From contig NZ_ASXP01000005.1 in assembly GCF_000445445.1 (NCBI RefSeq), forward strand, positions 186,053 through 250,052: a stretch of DNA of 64,000 nt, in the 5' to 3' direction. Numbering within the stretch: position 1 is the first letter of the stretch; every line of letters begins with the position of its first letter. This document shows positions 8,883 to 16,910 of this stretch, piece after piece. Both the position numbers and the translations under genes were made by a program. The notes beneath the pieces are model-generated. The model did no database searches. It saw nothing but the letters and a program-made list of their open reading frames with translations, and was not told the DNA's origin. This DNA is from Sporomusa ovata DSM 2662 (GTDB lineage Bacteria > Bacillota > Negativicutes > Sporomusales > Sporomusaceae).

Positions 8883-9902
8883 TTAACAAATTGTCACCCC
8901 CGGTTCGACCGGTATTAGATCAACGCACCCTCCGTTACGCAATATATCCCGGATCGCGGATAATTGACGGTCCAATTTCTCCAGCAAGACCAAATTATGG
9001 CGTTCTTGTTCTGAAGTCACAATGACCTTCTTTATTCCTCCGTTTTTGATCACCAGCCGCTTATCGCCCATTAAGGCCAAAATCGGATCGTGAGTAGCCA
9101 TCAATACAATTTTTTGTCTGTCAACCAAAAGACGGATCGCGTTTTGGCGGTCAATTCCGGCATTCTCAATTTCATCAATCAGGATAATCGGCGATTTGCT
9201 CAAATAGGCCGCATCAGCAATCATCAGGGAACGGGACTGACCGCCGCTTAATGAGGTAACCGGCGTAGCTGGCAAAAACTTCTCGCCAGCTAATTCGTTG
9301 GCTTTCGCAATAATGTTAGCACAAATTTCTGCCGCATTTTCCACCATTCGGCTTTCGGCATGCATCTGAACAAATTCCTCAACCGTCAAATCCATAATGA
9401 AATTCATATTCTGCGAAAGTTGAGCAACCAGCTTATGTTCTATAGAAAAGCGACGTTTGACATCCGGAATCTGATTATTGATCAGTATCTTTCGTTTTGT
9501 CGGTGTATCCCGTTGAGCAATCCACTCAATATCTGCCAGCAAACAGCTCTTCCCCGACCCTGTCGGTCCCACGATGCAAATAACTTCACCGGCATTAATT
9601 GTTAATACTATATTTTCACTCTGACCGTCTTTGTCTTGTCCACCAACAATAGTAACCGATTTGACTGCCTCCTCCTCAACCTGCAGTTGCTGCATCTGAG
9701 TCATAAAAGCGACAAATTGTTCGATAAGAACCTGCTGATCCATCCCTAAATCCTGGGAAATTTCTTCGTCCATACTTGAAAAATAATTACAAACCCGGTC
9801 AAACGATTTAACCGGCAATGGTAAGGCTTGAAAAAAATCAGCCGCATACGGATAGGCAGTAAACAATTCTTTCATAGTCATAGAAGATAGCTTTTCCCAC
9901 AC
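8883..9902 (-). CDS. Soluble ABC-type ATPase with helical N-terminal domain, no permease
   Basis: 339 residues with one nucleotide-binding domain: Walker A GPTGSGKS (112-119), signature LSGGQ (218-222), Walker B IILIDEIE (239-246) and switch His271. There are no membrane segments and no permease gene nearby. Residues 1 to about 75 form a separate helical region resembling DUF1858/ScdA-N-type domains (MKELFTAYPYAADFFQALPLP is split here as TMKELFTAYPYAA and DFFQALPLP). It lies 17 bases after a UreG/HypB-like GTPase gene, so both products probably act together. I infer a chaperone, maturation or activation function rather than transport. The exact role is unknown to me. Confidence 0.85.
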   Translation of the reverse strand: MWEKLSSMTMKELFTAYPYAADFFQALPLPVKSFDRVCNYFSSMDEEISQDLGMDQQVLIEQFVAFMTQMQQLQVEEEAVKSVTIVGGQDKDGQSENIVLTINAGEVICIVGPTGSGKSCLLADIEWIAQRDTPTKRKILINNQIPDVKRRFSIEHKLVAQLSQNMNFIMDLTVEEFVQMHAESRMVENAAEICANIIAKANELAGEKFLPATPVTSLSGGQSRSLMIADAAYLSKSPIILIDEIENAGIDRQNAIRLLVDRQKIVLMATHDPILALMGDKRLVIKNGGIKKVIVTSEQERHNLVLLEKLDRQLSAIRDILRNGGCVDLIPVEPGVTIC

Positions 9903-9919
9903 TTAGACCCAGTCCCTTC

Positions 9920-10606
9920 TCAGTCTAACTCCATTTTTTTCACATTACCCATTTGGAAGTCCTTACCAATACGAACCTGCCCCAAGCAGTACGAGCAAGT
10001 GGCTGCCGGCATGGAAAACCGCAGTTGACAGCCAATAAGACTATCAAACTCCGCGGCGTTACAAAATAATTCTTTGGCTTCCTGAGCTCCTTGCCCGGTA
10101 ATGCCATTGATATGAACAATTACTGCCCGGGGATTGGCCTGTTTGACGCGAAAAGCAAAGACTTCCCGTTCCCCCTGCGAGACGATGTCCCCTTTGGTAA
10201 TCACAACAATATCGGCCAGTTTTAGCATTGGCCCAATTTTTCGCGGGGTTTCAACGCCACTCAAATTATCAATCACACATACTGCCAGCGCCCCGCGGAT
10301 ATGCGGCGAACAACGGTTACATAGTCCGGCGCTCTCACTAATCAACATCGCAAAGTCTTTCCGGTTTGCCCACGCTACACAATCTTCAATATTGCTGACA
10401 AAAAAATGGTCTGGGCAAATATTGCCTGACAGTCCAGTCCTGGCAACTATACCCTTTTTTTGATAAAATTCCTGATCCTTAGTCGATAAACAATCAAATT
10501 TCACAACCGCCACTTTCATTTTATCCTGCTGCAAACCTTCAACAATCTTGGCAATCACTGCCGTTTTTCCTGCAGAAGGCGGCCCGGATACAGTAATTAA
10601 CTGCAT
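9920..10606 (-). CDS. UreG/HypB-like SIMIBI GTPase with Cys motifs
   Basis: 228 residues; ATG 10606 follows GGTGGTG. P-loop GPPSAGKT (8-15), ESAG (91-94) in the G3 position and TKGD (137-140) in the G4 position mark a SIMIBI-class GTPase of the HypB/UreG/CobW type. Possible metal ligands are C64 in GNICPDHF, reminiscent of the UreG Cys-Pro-His switch, then C96/C99 in CNRC and C204/C207 in CSYC near the C-terminus. Known relatives deliver Ni, Zn or cobalamin to enzymes. First gene of the operon with the soluble ABC ATPase and TrmO, behind its own promoter at 10698-10726. The client enzyme is unknown; cooS, a nickel enzyme gene 8 kb away, is one candidate but there is no direct link. Confidence 0.85.
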   Translation of the reverse strand: MQLITVSGPPSAGKTAVIAKIVEGLQQDKMKVAVVKFDCLSTKDQEFYQKKGIVARTGLSGNICPDHFFVSNIEDCVAWANRKDFAMLISESAGLCNRCSPHIRGALAVCVIDNLSGVETPRKIGPMLKLADIVVITKGDIVSQGEREVFAFRVKQANPRAVIVHINGITGQGAQEAKELFCNAAEFDSLIGCQLRFSMPAATCSYCLGQVRIGKDFQMGNVKKMELD

Positions 10607-10657
10607 AATTACACCACCATTACATACTCTGTGCTTTAACTACAATATCACAAAATA

Positions 10658-10739
10658 AAACATAAAGAAACATAAAGAAACATATTTGCATGCTTACACT
10701 ATACTGGTTATCTATGTTTATTGCAATTCATTTATGTTT
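10658..10739. promoter_or_regulatory. Array of five helically phased AAACATA boxes
   Basis: AAACATA occurs three times on the plus strand at 10658, 10668 and 10678, exactly one helical turn apart, and twice inverted (TATGTTT) at 10713 and 10733, two turns apart. The inverted boxes flank the -35 hexamer and the direct ones lie just past the predicted start. This is a strong pattern for cooperative binding of a repressor on one DNA face. The protein is unknown. Confidence 0.6.
10698..10726 (-). promoter_or_regulatory. Sigma-A type promoter of the GTPase operon
   Basis: On the minus strand TTGCAA (10726-10721), a 17-base spacer and TATAGT (10703-10698). Transcription would begin near 10691, leaving a leader of about 85 bases before the ATG at 10606. 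The promoter is embedded in the AAACATA box array and separates this operon from the BMP transporter genes upstream. Confidence 0.75.
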
Positions 10740-10762
10740 GTACACCAGCCTCTCTACACCCA

Positions 10763-11707
10763 CTAACGTTTTCCCTGCTCAAAGGGTTCCCCGGATGCCC
10801 GTGGCGGTTGTGTTGTTTTAGAAAATAAAACAAGTACAATCAACGTAACAATATAGGGGAATGTTTTAAGTACTAAGCCCGGTATATGTGCCAAAGCCGG
10901 AATAGCCTGTGCAGATGTCGCTATCGTACTGGCAAAACCGAAAAAAAAGGTAGCTCCTAAAATACCAAGCGGTTTCCATTGTCCGAAAATCAGTGCCGCC
11001 AAAGCTAAAAAACCTAAACCAAATACTGTGCCATTAAACTCACCCGAATAGGTTGTCAGGACAATGGCACCACCCAGCCCGGCGCAGGCACCTGATATAA
11101 TGACCGCCAGATAACGTATCAACTGCACATTAATCCCTGCCGAATCAACGGCCTGCGGATGTTCTCCACAAGCTCTAAGACGCAGTCCGAAAACAGTCTT
11201 ATATAAGACAAAATAAGTTACTGTCAATATAAACAGCGTAAGCCAGGTTGTCGCGTAGGTATTAGTGAATAACAATTTTCCAATCAATGGCACATCACTA
11301 AGTATCGGTATATCAAACCGGGTAAACGGGCTAATCTGGATGTTGCCGCTGCCTGTCATATTGCGGGCAATAAACACAGTAAGCGCACCGGCAATCATAT
11401 TGACAGCCGTTCCACTGATTACCTGATTAGCATGTAAACTAATACTGGCAAACGCATGCAGCAGGGAAAATAGCGCGCCCGCCAGCACCGCCGCCAAAAG
11501 CCCCAGCCAGAGAGCCTGACTATGCATAACCGGCTGCAAAACTGATATTGTGATAGCTGCAGCAAAAGAGCCGATAACCATTAGGCCCTCCAGCCCAATA
11601 TTAACCACCCCACTGCGCTCAGAATACAGACCACCAATTGCAGTAATAAGCAAAGGAATGGCAAATGCAATTGCATAAGGTGAAATCTGCTGCAAAACCT
11701 GCCACAA
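10763..11707 (-). CDS. BMP-family ABC importer, permease subunit 2
   Basis: 314 residues with eight to ten membrane segments and the branched-chain-permease-like signature GERSGVVNIGLEGLM (here SERSGVVNIGLEGLMVIGSF) near residue 30, diagnostic of the NupQ/YufQ type. It starts one base after the other permease gene ends. Together with that permease, the double ATPase and the BmpA lipoprotein, it forms a complete importer of the nucleoside/purine class. It is the last gene of the operon; the next leftward promoter is at 10726. Confidence 0.92.
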   Translation of the reverse strand: MWQVLQQISPYAIAFAIPLLITAIGGLYSERSGVVNIGLEGLMVIGSFAAAITISVLQPVMHSQALWLGLLAAVLAGALFSLLHAFASISLHANQVISGTAVNMIAGALTVFIARNMTGSGNIQISPFTRFDIPILSDVPLIGKLLFTNTYATTWLTLFILTVTYFVLYKTVFGLRLRACGEHPQAVDSAGINVQLIRYLAVIISGACAGLGGAIVLTTYSGEFNGTVFGLGFLALAALIFGQWKPLGILGATFFFGFASTIATSAQAIPALAHIPGLVLKTFPYIVTLIVLVLFSKTTQPPRASGEPFEQGKR

Positions 11708-11708
11708 A

Positions 11709-12773
11709 TTAAGCCCCTCCTTTTTGCCATTTTAGAAGCTTGTCAATACCTTTTTCAATAAGAACACTTGTGGCCGCAAAATAGATAATTGTGGCAATAA
11801 TAGTGTCGGCAATTTCCGGTGGTATACTGGTCATAGCGTTCATAAAGCCTTTGCCGGAATATAACAAGCCGAAAAATAATGCGGCTCCCAAGACTCCCCA
11901 CGGTGAATTAGTCCCTAATAAAGCTACCGCAATACCATCAATTCCCTGTGACGGCAATATCCCGATTTGAAGGTTGGTAGCATAACCACAGTATAGTGTC
12001 ATACCGCCCAAGCCGGCCAGAGCCCCGGCAATCACCATCGAAAGAATAATACTGCGGCTGGCGTTAATACCCGCGTATTCCGCTGCATAGCGATTGAACC
12101 CCACAGCCTTTAATTCAAACCCGAGTGTTGTTCGTTGCAATACGAATACACTAATTAGCACCGCAGCAATGGCCAAAAAAATCCCTAAGTTAATATACGA
12201 GCCGTTAAATAACTGTGAAAGCCAGTCTGTATGTAGTGAAGCTGCCTCCGGGATATTCCGGGATTCTGTTTCAAATGAGCCTTTGAAGTAGGCTGGCACA
12301 AGATAGTATACCAACCAGTAGGCTATCCAGTTAAGCATTATCGTAGAAACCACTTCATGGACATTAAACCTGGCTTTAAACCAACCTGGTATTGCCCCCC
12401 ATAAACCGCCGCATACCATTGCCGTCAATACCATGGCTGTTAGCAGCAGCGGCTTGGGAATATCCACTGTCAACCCCACAGCGATCGCACAAAAGCCACC
12501 GATTAACATCTGACCGGCTGCACCAATATTAAAAAGACCGGTTTTAAACCCGAAAGCCACTGATAAGCCGGTAAAAATCAGGGGCACAGCCGTTGCAATT
12601 GTGTTCCCGACCCGTTCCAAACTCATTAATCCGCCACGAAATAAAAACTCATAGCCAGTTACCGGATCATGGCCGGTTAATAACATTAAAACAGCTCCGG
12701 CTAACAAACCTAACAGGATGGTCATCAGCAAAATAAGAGCCTCTTTTTGACTTTGACAATTTATTTTTGTCAA
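11709..12773 (-). CDS. BMP-family ABC importer, permease subunit 1
   Basis: 354 residues, polytopic, with the family segment FKTGLFNIGAAGQMLIGGF near residue 75 and GTNSPWGVLGAALFFGLLYSG near residue 295 (read as two shorter parts GTNSPWGVLGAA and LFFGLLYSG). These match NupP/YufP permeases. The start overlaps the end of the ATPase gene by four bases, indicating translational coupling. Its partner permease follows after a one-base gap. Expected to sit in the inner membrane and carry a nucleoside or purine-like substrate delivered by the BmpA protein. Confidence 0.92.
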   Translation of the reverse strand: MTKINCQSQKEALILLMTILLGLLAGAVLMLLTGHDPVTGYEFLFRGGLMSLERVGNTIATAVPLIFTGLSVAFGFKTGLFNIGAAGQMLIGGFCAIAVGLTVDIPKPLLLTAMVLTAMVCGGLWGAIPGWFKARFNVHEVVSTIMLNWIAYWLVYYLVPAYFKGSFETESRNIPEAASLHTDWLSQLFNGSYINLGIFLAIAAVLISVFVLQRTTLGFELKAVGFNRYAAEYAGINASRSIILSMVIAGALAGLGGMTLYCGYATNLQIGILPSQGIDGIAVALLGTNSPWGVLGAALFFGLLYSGKGFMNAMTSIPPEIADTIIATIIYFAATSVLIEKGIDKLLKWQKGGA

Positions 12774-14293
12774 TAGTCTGCCTCCTTTCGAATACCAGCC
12801 ATCATCATTCCGAGGTCATTTTCATTTGTGGCATCAGCCTGGACTAACCCAATCAATTCGCCCTGACTAATAACCGCAATACGATCGGATAGATTCAAAA
12901 TCTCCTCCAGTTCCAAGGATACCAACAGCACTGCATAGCCGGCATCCCGCTGCGCAATTAACCGTCTATGAATATACTCAATCGAGCCAACATCAAGACC
13001 CCTTGTCGGCTGTACGGCAATCAGAACCTTAGGATTTAGACTTATTTCCCTTCCAATGATGGCTTTTTGCTGATTACCACCTGACAGCAACCTGGCGATT
13101 GTAACAGAGCCTTGTGCGGCCCGAACATCAAAATATTGCATAATCTCTGTAGCGTAATGCCGGACAGCAGGGCGGTTTAGTACGCAATTCTGAGAAAACG
13201 GTGGCCGGTCATAAACTTCAAGCACCAGATTATCTTCAAGGCTATAGTTAAGCACCAGGCCCCGTTTCTGACGGTCTTCCGGCACATGTGCCAGTCCGGC
13301 ATCAATCCGCTCTTTAATAGATAAGGAAGAAACATCATTGCCTTGTAATAGAATCTGGCCTGTCTGAATCTTTCTAAGACCGGTTATAGCCTCGACTAGT
13401 TCTGCCTGCCCGTTGCCGTCTATACCGGCAATACCAAGAATTTCGCCGGCATGTACACAAAAAGATATTTTTTTAACTGCCGGCCTCTTGTTCTGGTTAA
13501 GTACTGTCAATTCCTTGATTTTCAGTAGAACTGCCCCCGGAGAGTACCCCTCTTTTTCCACTTTTAAAAAGACCGGACGCCCGACCATCATCTCCGCCAT
13601 CTCTTCTTTACTGCAGGAAGCTACATCTACAGTCCCAATGCATCGTCCCCGTCTTATCACTGTACAACGATCAGCTGCCGCTTTAATTTCCTTTAGCTTG
13701 TGAGTAATGAGAATAATCGCCTTTCCCTCTGCGGCAAGGTTTTTCATAATCTCAATAAGATCGGCAATTTCCTGGGGCGTAAGAACAGCTGTCGGTTCAT
13801 CAAAAATTAGGATTTCTGCATCACGATACAGCATTTTTAAAATTTCTACCCGTTGCTGCATGCCTACAGAAATATCCTCAATTTTTGCATCCGGATCGAT
13901 ATTCAGCCCATAACGCTCTGATAACTCCTTTATCTGCCGACTTGCAGATTGGGTGTTGACAATACCAAACCGGCTAGGCTCAATCCCCAAAATAATGTTT
14001 TCCGTAACAGTAAAGTTGTGAATTAATTGAAAATGCTGATGAACCATGCCAATTCCCAAATCATTGGCAACATTCGGATTACTAATCCGGACTTCCTGCC
14101 CCCGCAGCCGTATTCTGCCACTATCTGGCTGATACAGTCCAAACAGAATATTCATCAACGTGGATTTACCTGCGCCATTTTCCCCCAATAATGCATGAAT
14201 TTCACCGCGCCGAACGGTTAATGTAATATTATCATTGGCGACAATTCCTGCAAACTCTTTGCGGATGCCCAGCATTTCTACAACATACTCCAC
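12770..14293 (-). CDS. BMP-family ABC importer, tandem ATPase
   Basis: 507 residues with two nucleotide-binding domains. The first has GENGAGKST near residue 37, signature SVGMQQRVEI and FDEPTAVLTP. The second has GIDGNGQ in place of a normal Walker A and LSGGNQQKAIIGREI; this degenerate second site is normal for sugar/nucleoside-type tandem ATPases. Start is GTG 14293, with GGAGG eleven bases upstream; an ATG seven codons in is an alternative. It overlaps the following permease by four bases. It powers nucleoside-type uptake with the two downstream permeases and the upstream BmpA. Confidence 0.92.
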   Translation of the reverse strand: MEYVVEMLGIRKEFAGIVANDNITLTVRRGEIHALLGENGAGKSTLMNILFGLYQPDSGRIRLRGQEVRISNPNVANDLGIGMVHQHFQLIHNFTVTENIILGIEPSRFGIVNTQSASRQIKELSERYGLNIDPDAKIEDISVGMQQRVEILKMLYRDAEILIFDEPTAVLTPQEIADLIEIMKNLAAEGKAIILITHKLKEIKAAADRCTVIRRGRCIGTVDVASCSKEEMAEMMVGRPVFLKVEKEGYSPGAVLLKIKELTVLNQNKRPAVKKISFCVHAGEILGIAGIDGNGQAELVEAITGLRKIQTGQILLQGNDVSSLSIKERIDAGLAHVPEDRQKRGLVLNYSLEDNLVLEVYDRPPFSQNCVLNRPAVRHYATEIMQYFDVRAAQGSVTIARLLSGGNQQKAIIGREISLNPKVLIAVQPTRGLDVGSIEYIHRRLIAQRDAGYAVLLVSLELEEILNLSDRIAVISQGELIGLVQADATNENDLGMMMAGIRKEADY

Positions 14294-14375
14294 GCCCCAA
14301 CAACCTCCAATCCCGAAAAATAGCTGTTCCTTCCATCTGATATTTAATCCCCAAAAATGATTATTTCTTAAGATA

Positions 14376-14437
14376 AAAAGTAGGTCCGGATAAGAGAGCT
14401 GCTCGTACAGCTGAGCTCTCTCCCCACTCCGGACCTA
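14376..14437 (-). terminator. Terminator-like hairpin between bmpA and the transporter genes
   Basis: On the minus strand TAGGTCCGGA (14437-14428) pairs with TCCGGACCTA (14390-14381), enclosing a second stem GAGAGAGCT / AGCTCTCTT-like, and is followed by CTTTTTA. Placed between the binding-protein gene and the ATPase gene, it would make the lipoprotein more abundant than the membrane parts by partial termination. Confidence 0.75.
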
Positions 14438-14492
14438 TTCTTGCCTAGTACATTCAGGTGATTTGGGTTATCAGCAGCTATTACGCATAACT

Positions 14493-15593
14493 TTAACGCA
14501 ATAACCCATCACCTTTATCAGCAACCGTTACTTTACCTGCTTTCATGCTATCAACAATTTCTTTAATCTTACTGGTAACCTCTTCCTTGAGATTTTGGTT
14601 TTTAGCAGGAATGCCAATACCATCATTTTTTACATTAAAAGTAACTATCTTGCCGCCGGGGAAATCGCCCTCCTTTACACTTTTAACCATATCATAAGTT
14701 GCCTGATTAACGCACTTCATCGCCGAAGTCAAAATAACCGATTTTGTCTTGCCCTCATCATAATAACCTTGTGCATATTGATCTACATCGACGCCAATGA
14801 CCCAAACTGGTTGTCCGCCTTTTGTCCGTGCTACCGCTTCATTAATTACTCCAATACCGACACTGCCAGCTGCAGCAAAGATGACATTGACGCCTCGGTC
14901 ATACATTTGCGCAGCCAGTTGTTGACCTGCCGCAACATCATGAAAAGTGCCTTGATAAATGAAGTTTTCGGATTTTACGCTAATTTGAGTTCCTAAATTG
15001 GCATTGGCGTATTTTAACCCTTGCTGAAAACCCCAATTGAAACGCTGCACAGATGGAAACTCCATGCCACCAATAAAACCAAATTCACCAGTCTTAAGCT
15101 GTAAAGCAGCCGCCACGCCTGCCAGGAAACCCGATTCATGTTCGGCGAAGTTAATAGCTACTGTATTCGCCCCAACCTTAACTTTACTATAATCGTTGTC
15201 CGGATGCGGAATTCCATCCAGGATCACGAATTTGGTATCCGGGTACTTTTCTTGCGCTGCATAAATTGAATTCTCGAACTTAAATCCGGGGGTAAAGATT
15301 AGCCTGTAACCCGCATCATGAAAATTGGCAATCTCTTTATCATAATCGGCTGTTGTCGTACCGGATGGTCGCAAATATTTGGGCTTAAAATTGAAATCCG
15401 TTCCTGCCTTGACAAGGCCTTCCCATGTTGCTTGATTAAATGACCTGTCATCAATTGTGCCGGCATCTGTACTCATCCCTACCATAAGACTCCCTGCAAT
15501 CGGAGCTTTAGTCTCTTGTGTACCGGAACAACCGACAAACAAAATTGATAAACCAAGAATCAAAAAAAATAACCACGGCCTTCTACTATACAT
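14493..15593 (-). CDS. bmpA: BMP-family basic membrane lipoprotein, substrate-binding
   Basis: 366 residues with a lipoprotein signal and lipobox FVGC at about residue 22. The Bmp domain is clear: VGMSTDAGTIDDRSFNQATW near the start, FTPGFKFENSIYAAQEKYPD, FIGGMEFPSVQRFNWGFQQG and VIGVDVDQYAQG. Proteins of this family bind nucleosides or purine derivatives and hand them to the ABC permeases encoded downstream. ATG at 15593. A terminator hairpin follows, so expression relative to the permease genes is probably raised. Ligand not determined; other small metabolites are possible for this family. Confidence 0.93.
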   Translation of the reverse strand: MYSRRPWLFFLILGLSILFVGCSGTQETKAPIAGSLMVGMSTDAGTIDDRSFNQATWEGLVKAGTDFNFKPKYLRPSGTTTADYDKEIANFHDAGYRLIFTPGFKFENSIYAAQEKYPDTKFVILDGIPHPDNDYSKVKVGANTVAINFAEHESGFLAGVAAALQLKTGEFGFIGGMEFPSVQRFNWGFQQGLKYANANLGTQISVKSENFIYQGTFHDVAAGQQLAAQMYDRGVNVIFAAAGSVGIGVINEAVARTKGGQPVWVIGVDVDQYAQGYYDEGKTKSVILTSAMKCVNQATYDMVKSVKEGDFPGGKIVTFNVKNDGIGIPAKNQNLKEEVTSKIKEIVDSMKAGKVTVADKGDGLLR

Positions 15594-15793
15594 GTATTAT
15601 TCCCCCTTGTATCTATCAGCTATAAATATTTCTCCATCCGCACAATGTATCCTGCTAGACTGGCGACGTTTCCCATAAAAGTTTCATGTCAACTCTCGCT
15701 ATTTGGTTTCAACCTCTACTCAAACATCCAACACTGCCACTTGCCTTACGGACAGTTAAAGAAGCGCTATCGCGCCCTTGAGGATACGGCTCT

Positions 15794-15874
15794 AACCGCA
15801 GTAGTACACAGAGAGCACAGAGGGGAGATGTATATCGAGAACATTCCCTCTGCGTTCTCTGCGTCTCTGCGGTT
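15794..15874. repeat. Imperfect palindromic CGCAGAG-type repeat element
   Basis: AACCGCAG at the left end and CTGCGGTT at the right end enclose CAGAGAGCACAGAGG and CCTCTGCGTTCTCTGCG arms, so most of the 81 bases fold back on themselves. Stacked CGCAGAGA units are a pattern I have met as a dispersed element in several bacterial genomes. It sits upstream of bmpA, in the likely leader, and codes for nothing evident. Confidence 0.55.
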
Positions 15875-15895
15875 CAAAAAACATATACTTTATCT

Positions 15896-15929
15896 TATAA
15901 AAAAACACCTACAAGTAAGTAGGTGTTTT
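15896..15929 (-). terminator. Strong intrinsic terminator, mainly leftward
   Basis: Eleven-base perfect stem AAAACACCTAC (15902-15912) / GTAGGTGTTTT (15919-15929) with a six-base loop. On the minus strand it continues into seven T. It lies just downstream of a short leftward coding remnant (15983-16063) and insulates the bmpA region. Confidence 0.75.
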
Positions 15930-15982
15930 AAACAATCAGCAATTTCCTAATCCCCCAGGCCGTTTCCGGCAAAGTACCAGCT

Positions 15983-16063
15983 TTAAGAACCATGAATTGT
16001 CTGAAGGACCTGAGCGACCTCATTACCAACCATGTCTGATAGCGTATCCACTACTACTGTACT
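15983..16063 (-). pseudogene. Possible 3' end remnant of a lost gene
   Basis: A 26-codon open stretch ends in TAA at 15983 and reads VVVDTLSDMVGNEVAQVLQT, then IHGS; it looks like an amphipathic protein C-terminus. A stop lies immediately upstream in frame and no start is present. The terminator at 15896-15929 sits correctly behind it, which is why I think a real gene once ended here. I do not recognise the family. Confidence 0.25.
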
Positions 16064-16115
16064 TCACTTCCTAAAAGCAAGAGCAATTCCCCCATTGGAC
16101 ATTTTGAAAAAAACA

Positions 16116-16152
16116 TTGACAATAAAATGTTAATATATTAACATTTTATTGT
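16116..16152 (+). promoter_or_regulatory. Promoter overlapped by a 34-bp perfect palindrome
   Basis: TTGACA at 16116-16121 is followed, 17 bases on, by TAACAT. A perfect inverted repeat with 17-base arms (left arm ACAATAAAATGTTAATA) covers 16119-16152, spanning both promoter elements. A further half-site copy TATATTAACATT follows at 16155-16166. This is the expected geometry of an autorepressor operator for the winged-helix protein encoded at 16201. Confidence 0.7.
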
Positions 16153-16200
16153 AGTATATTAACATTCAAGAGATTATACGTACTGAAAGGAAGGATAATC

Positions 16201-16599
16201 ATGATTTGTACTAAATGTAACAGCGAAATCCCCGAGGGAGAACAATGTCTGCATCACGGTAAAATGCTCTGTGAGGATTGTTATCTTGAAATGTTGGAAC
16301 CCCCGCGTACGTGTGATGTTGCCGCCGTATATGGTGCTAAATTGGCCCGTAAAATGGCGGGCCAGGAAGGAAGCGACGGATTAACTGAACTGCAAAAAAA
16401 TGTCTACAATTACATTAAAGAAGCAGGTTCAGTTACTGCCGAGCAAATTATGAACAAATTTAATTTATCGAAGTTACAGCTGGAAAGAAACTTTGCCGTA
16501 TTAAGACATTGTGAACTTGCCCATGGTTATATGGAAAATGGAAAAAAAATGATTAAAGTATGGGGAGAAGATACCCTGGGTAAAATGAATATTGATTGA
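16201..16599 (+). CDS. Zinc-ribbon plus winged-helix small regulator
   Basis: 132 residues; ATG 16201 preceded by GAAAGGAAGG. The first 30 residues hold C3-x2-C6, C16, H18/H19 and C24-x2-C27, a treble-clef or LIM-like zinc site. Residues 60-130 look like a winged helix: LTELQKNVYNYIKEAGSVTA, then QIMNKFNLSKLQLERNFAVL as recognition helix region, and a wing containing MENGKKMIKVW. The likely role is a metal- or redox-sensing transcription factor that represses itself at the 34-bp palindrome. No partner gene is adjacent: the next gene starts 311 bases away. I cannot name the family. Confidence 0.7.
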   Translation: MICTKCNSEIPEGEQCLHHGKMLCEDCYLEMLEPPRTCDVAAVYGAKLARKMAGQEGSDGLTELQKNVYNYIKEAGSVTAEQIMNKFNLSKLQLERNFAVLRHCELAHGYMENGKKMIKVWGEDTLGKMNID

Positions 16600-16910
16600 T
16601 TGAATGCGTTACTAGATTGTTTTATTTCCAGGAAATATTTTCCACAAAATTGGCTAGCTTTAGTAATAAAACTCTTCCCCGTAACAGCGACTACGGTCAC
16701 TGTTCTATATTGCATTTATATCCTGAAATGATTACATGAAATGGTAAGCAAATTAACATGAATTAATGACACATCATAGACCTTCCCTTTTTCAAAAACC
16801 TTTTACTTCTTTATAAGCAATTATAAACCAATCACTTCACCTCTAGCATAAACTATATACTGAAACCACATACCCAATATCAACTATGTCAGAAAGAGGT
16901 GAAACTCAGG

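Noticed and set aside
10651..10690. CRISPR-like short repeats AAACATAAAG
   Set aside because: Unit of ten bases without spacers; better explained as phased protein-binding boxes.
15645..15950. Rightward 101-codon frame upstream of bmpA
   Set aside because: It runs through the palindromic repeat and a terminator, has no start signal and no protein-like composition.
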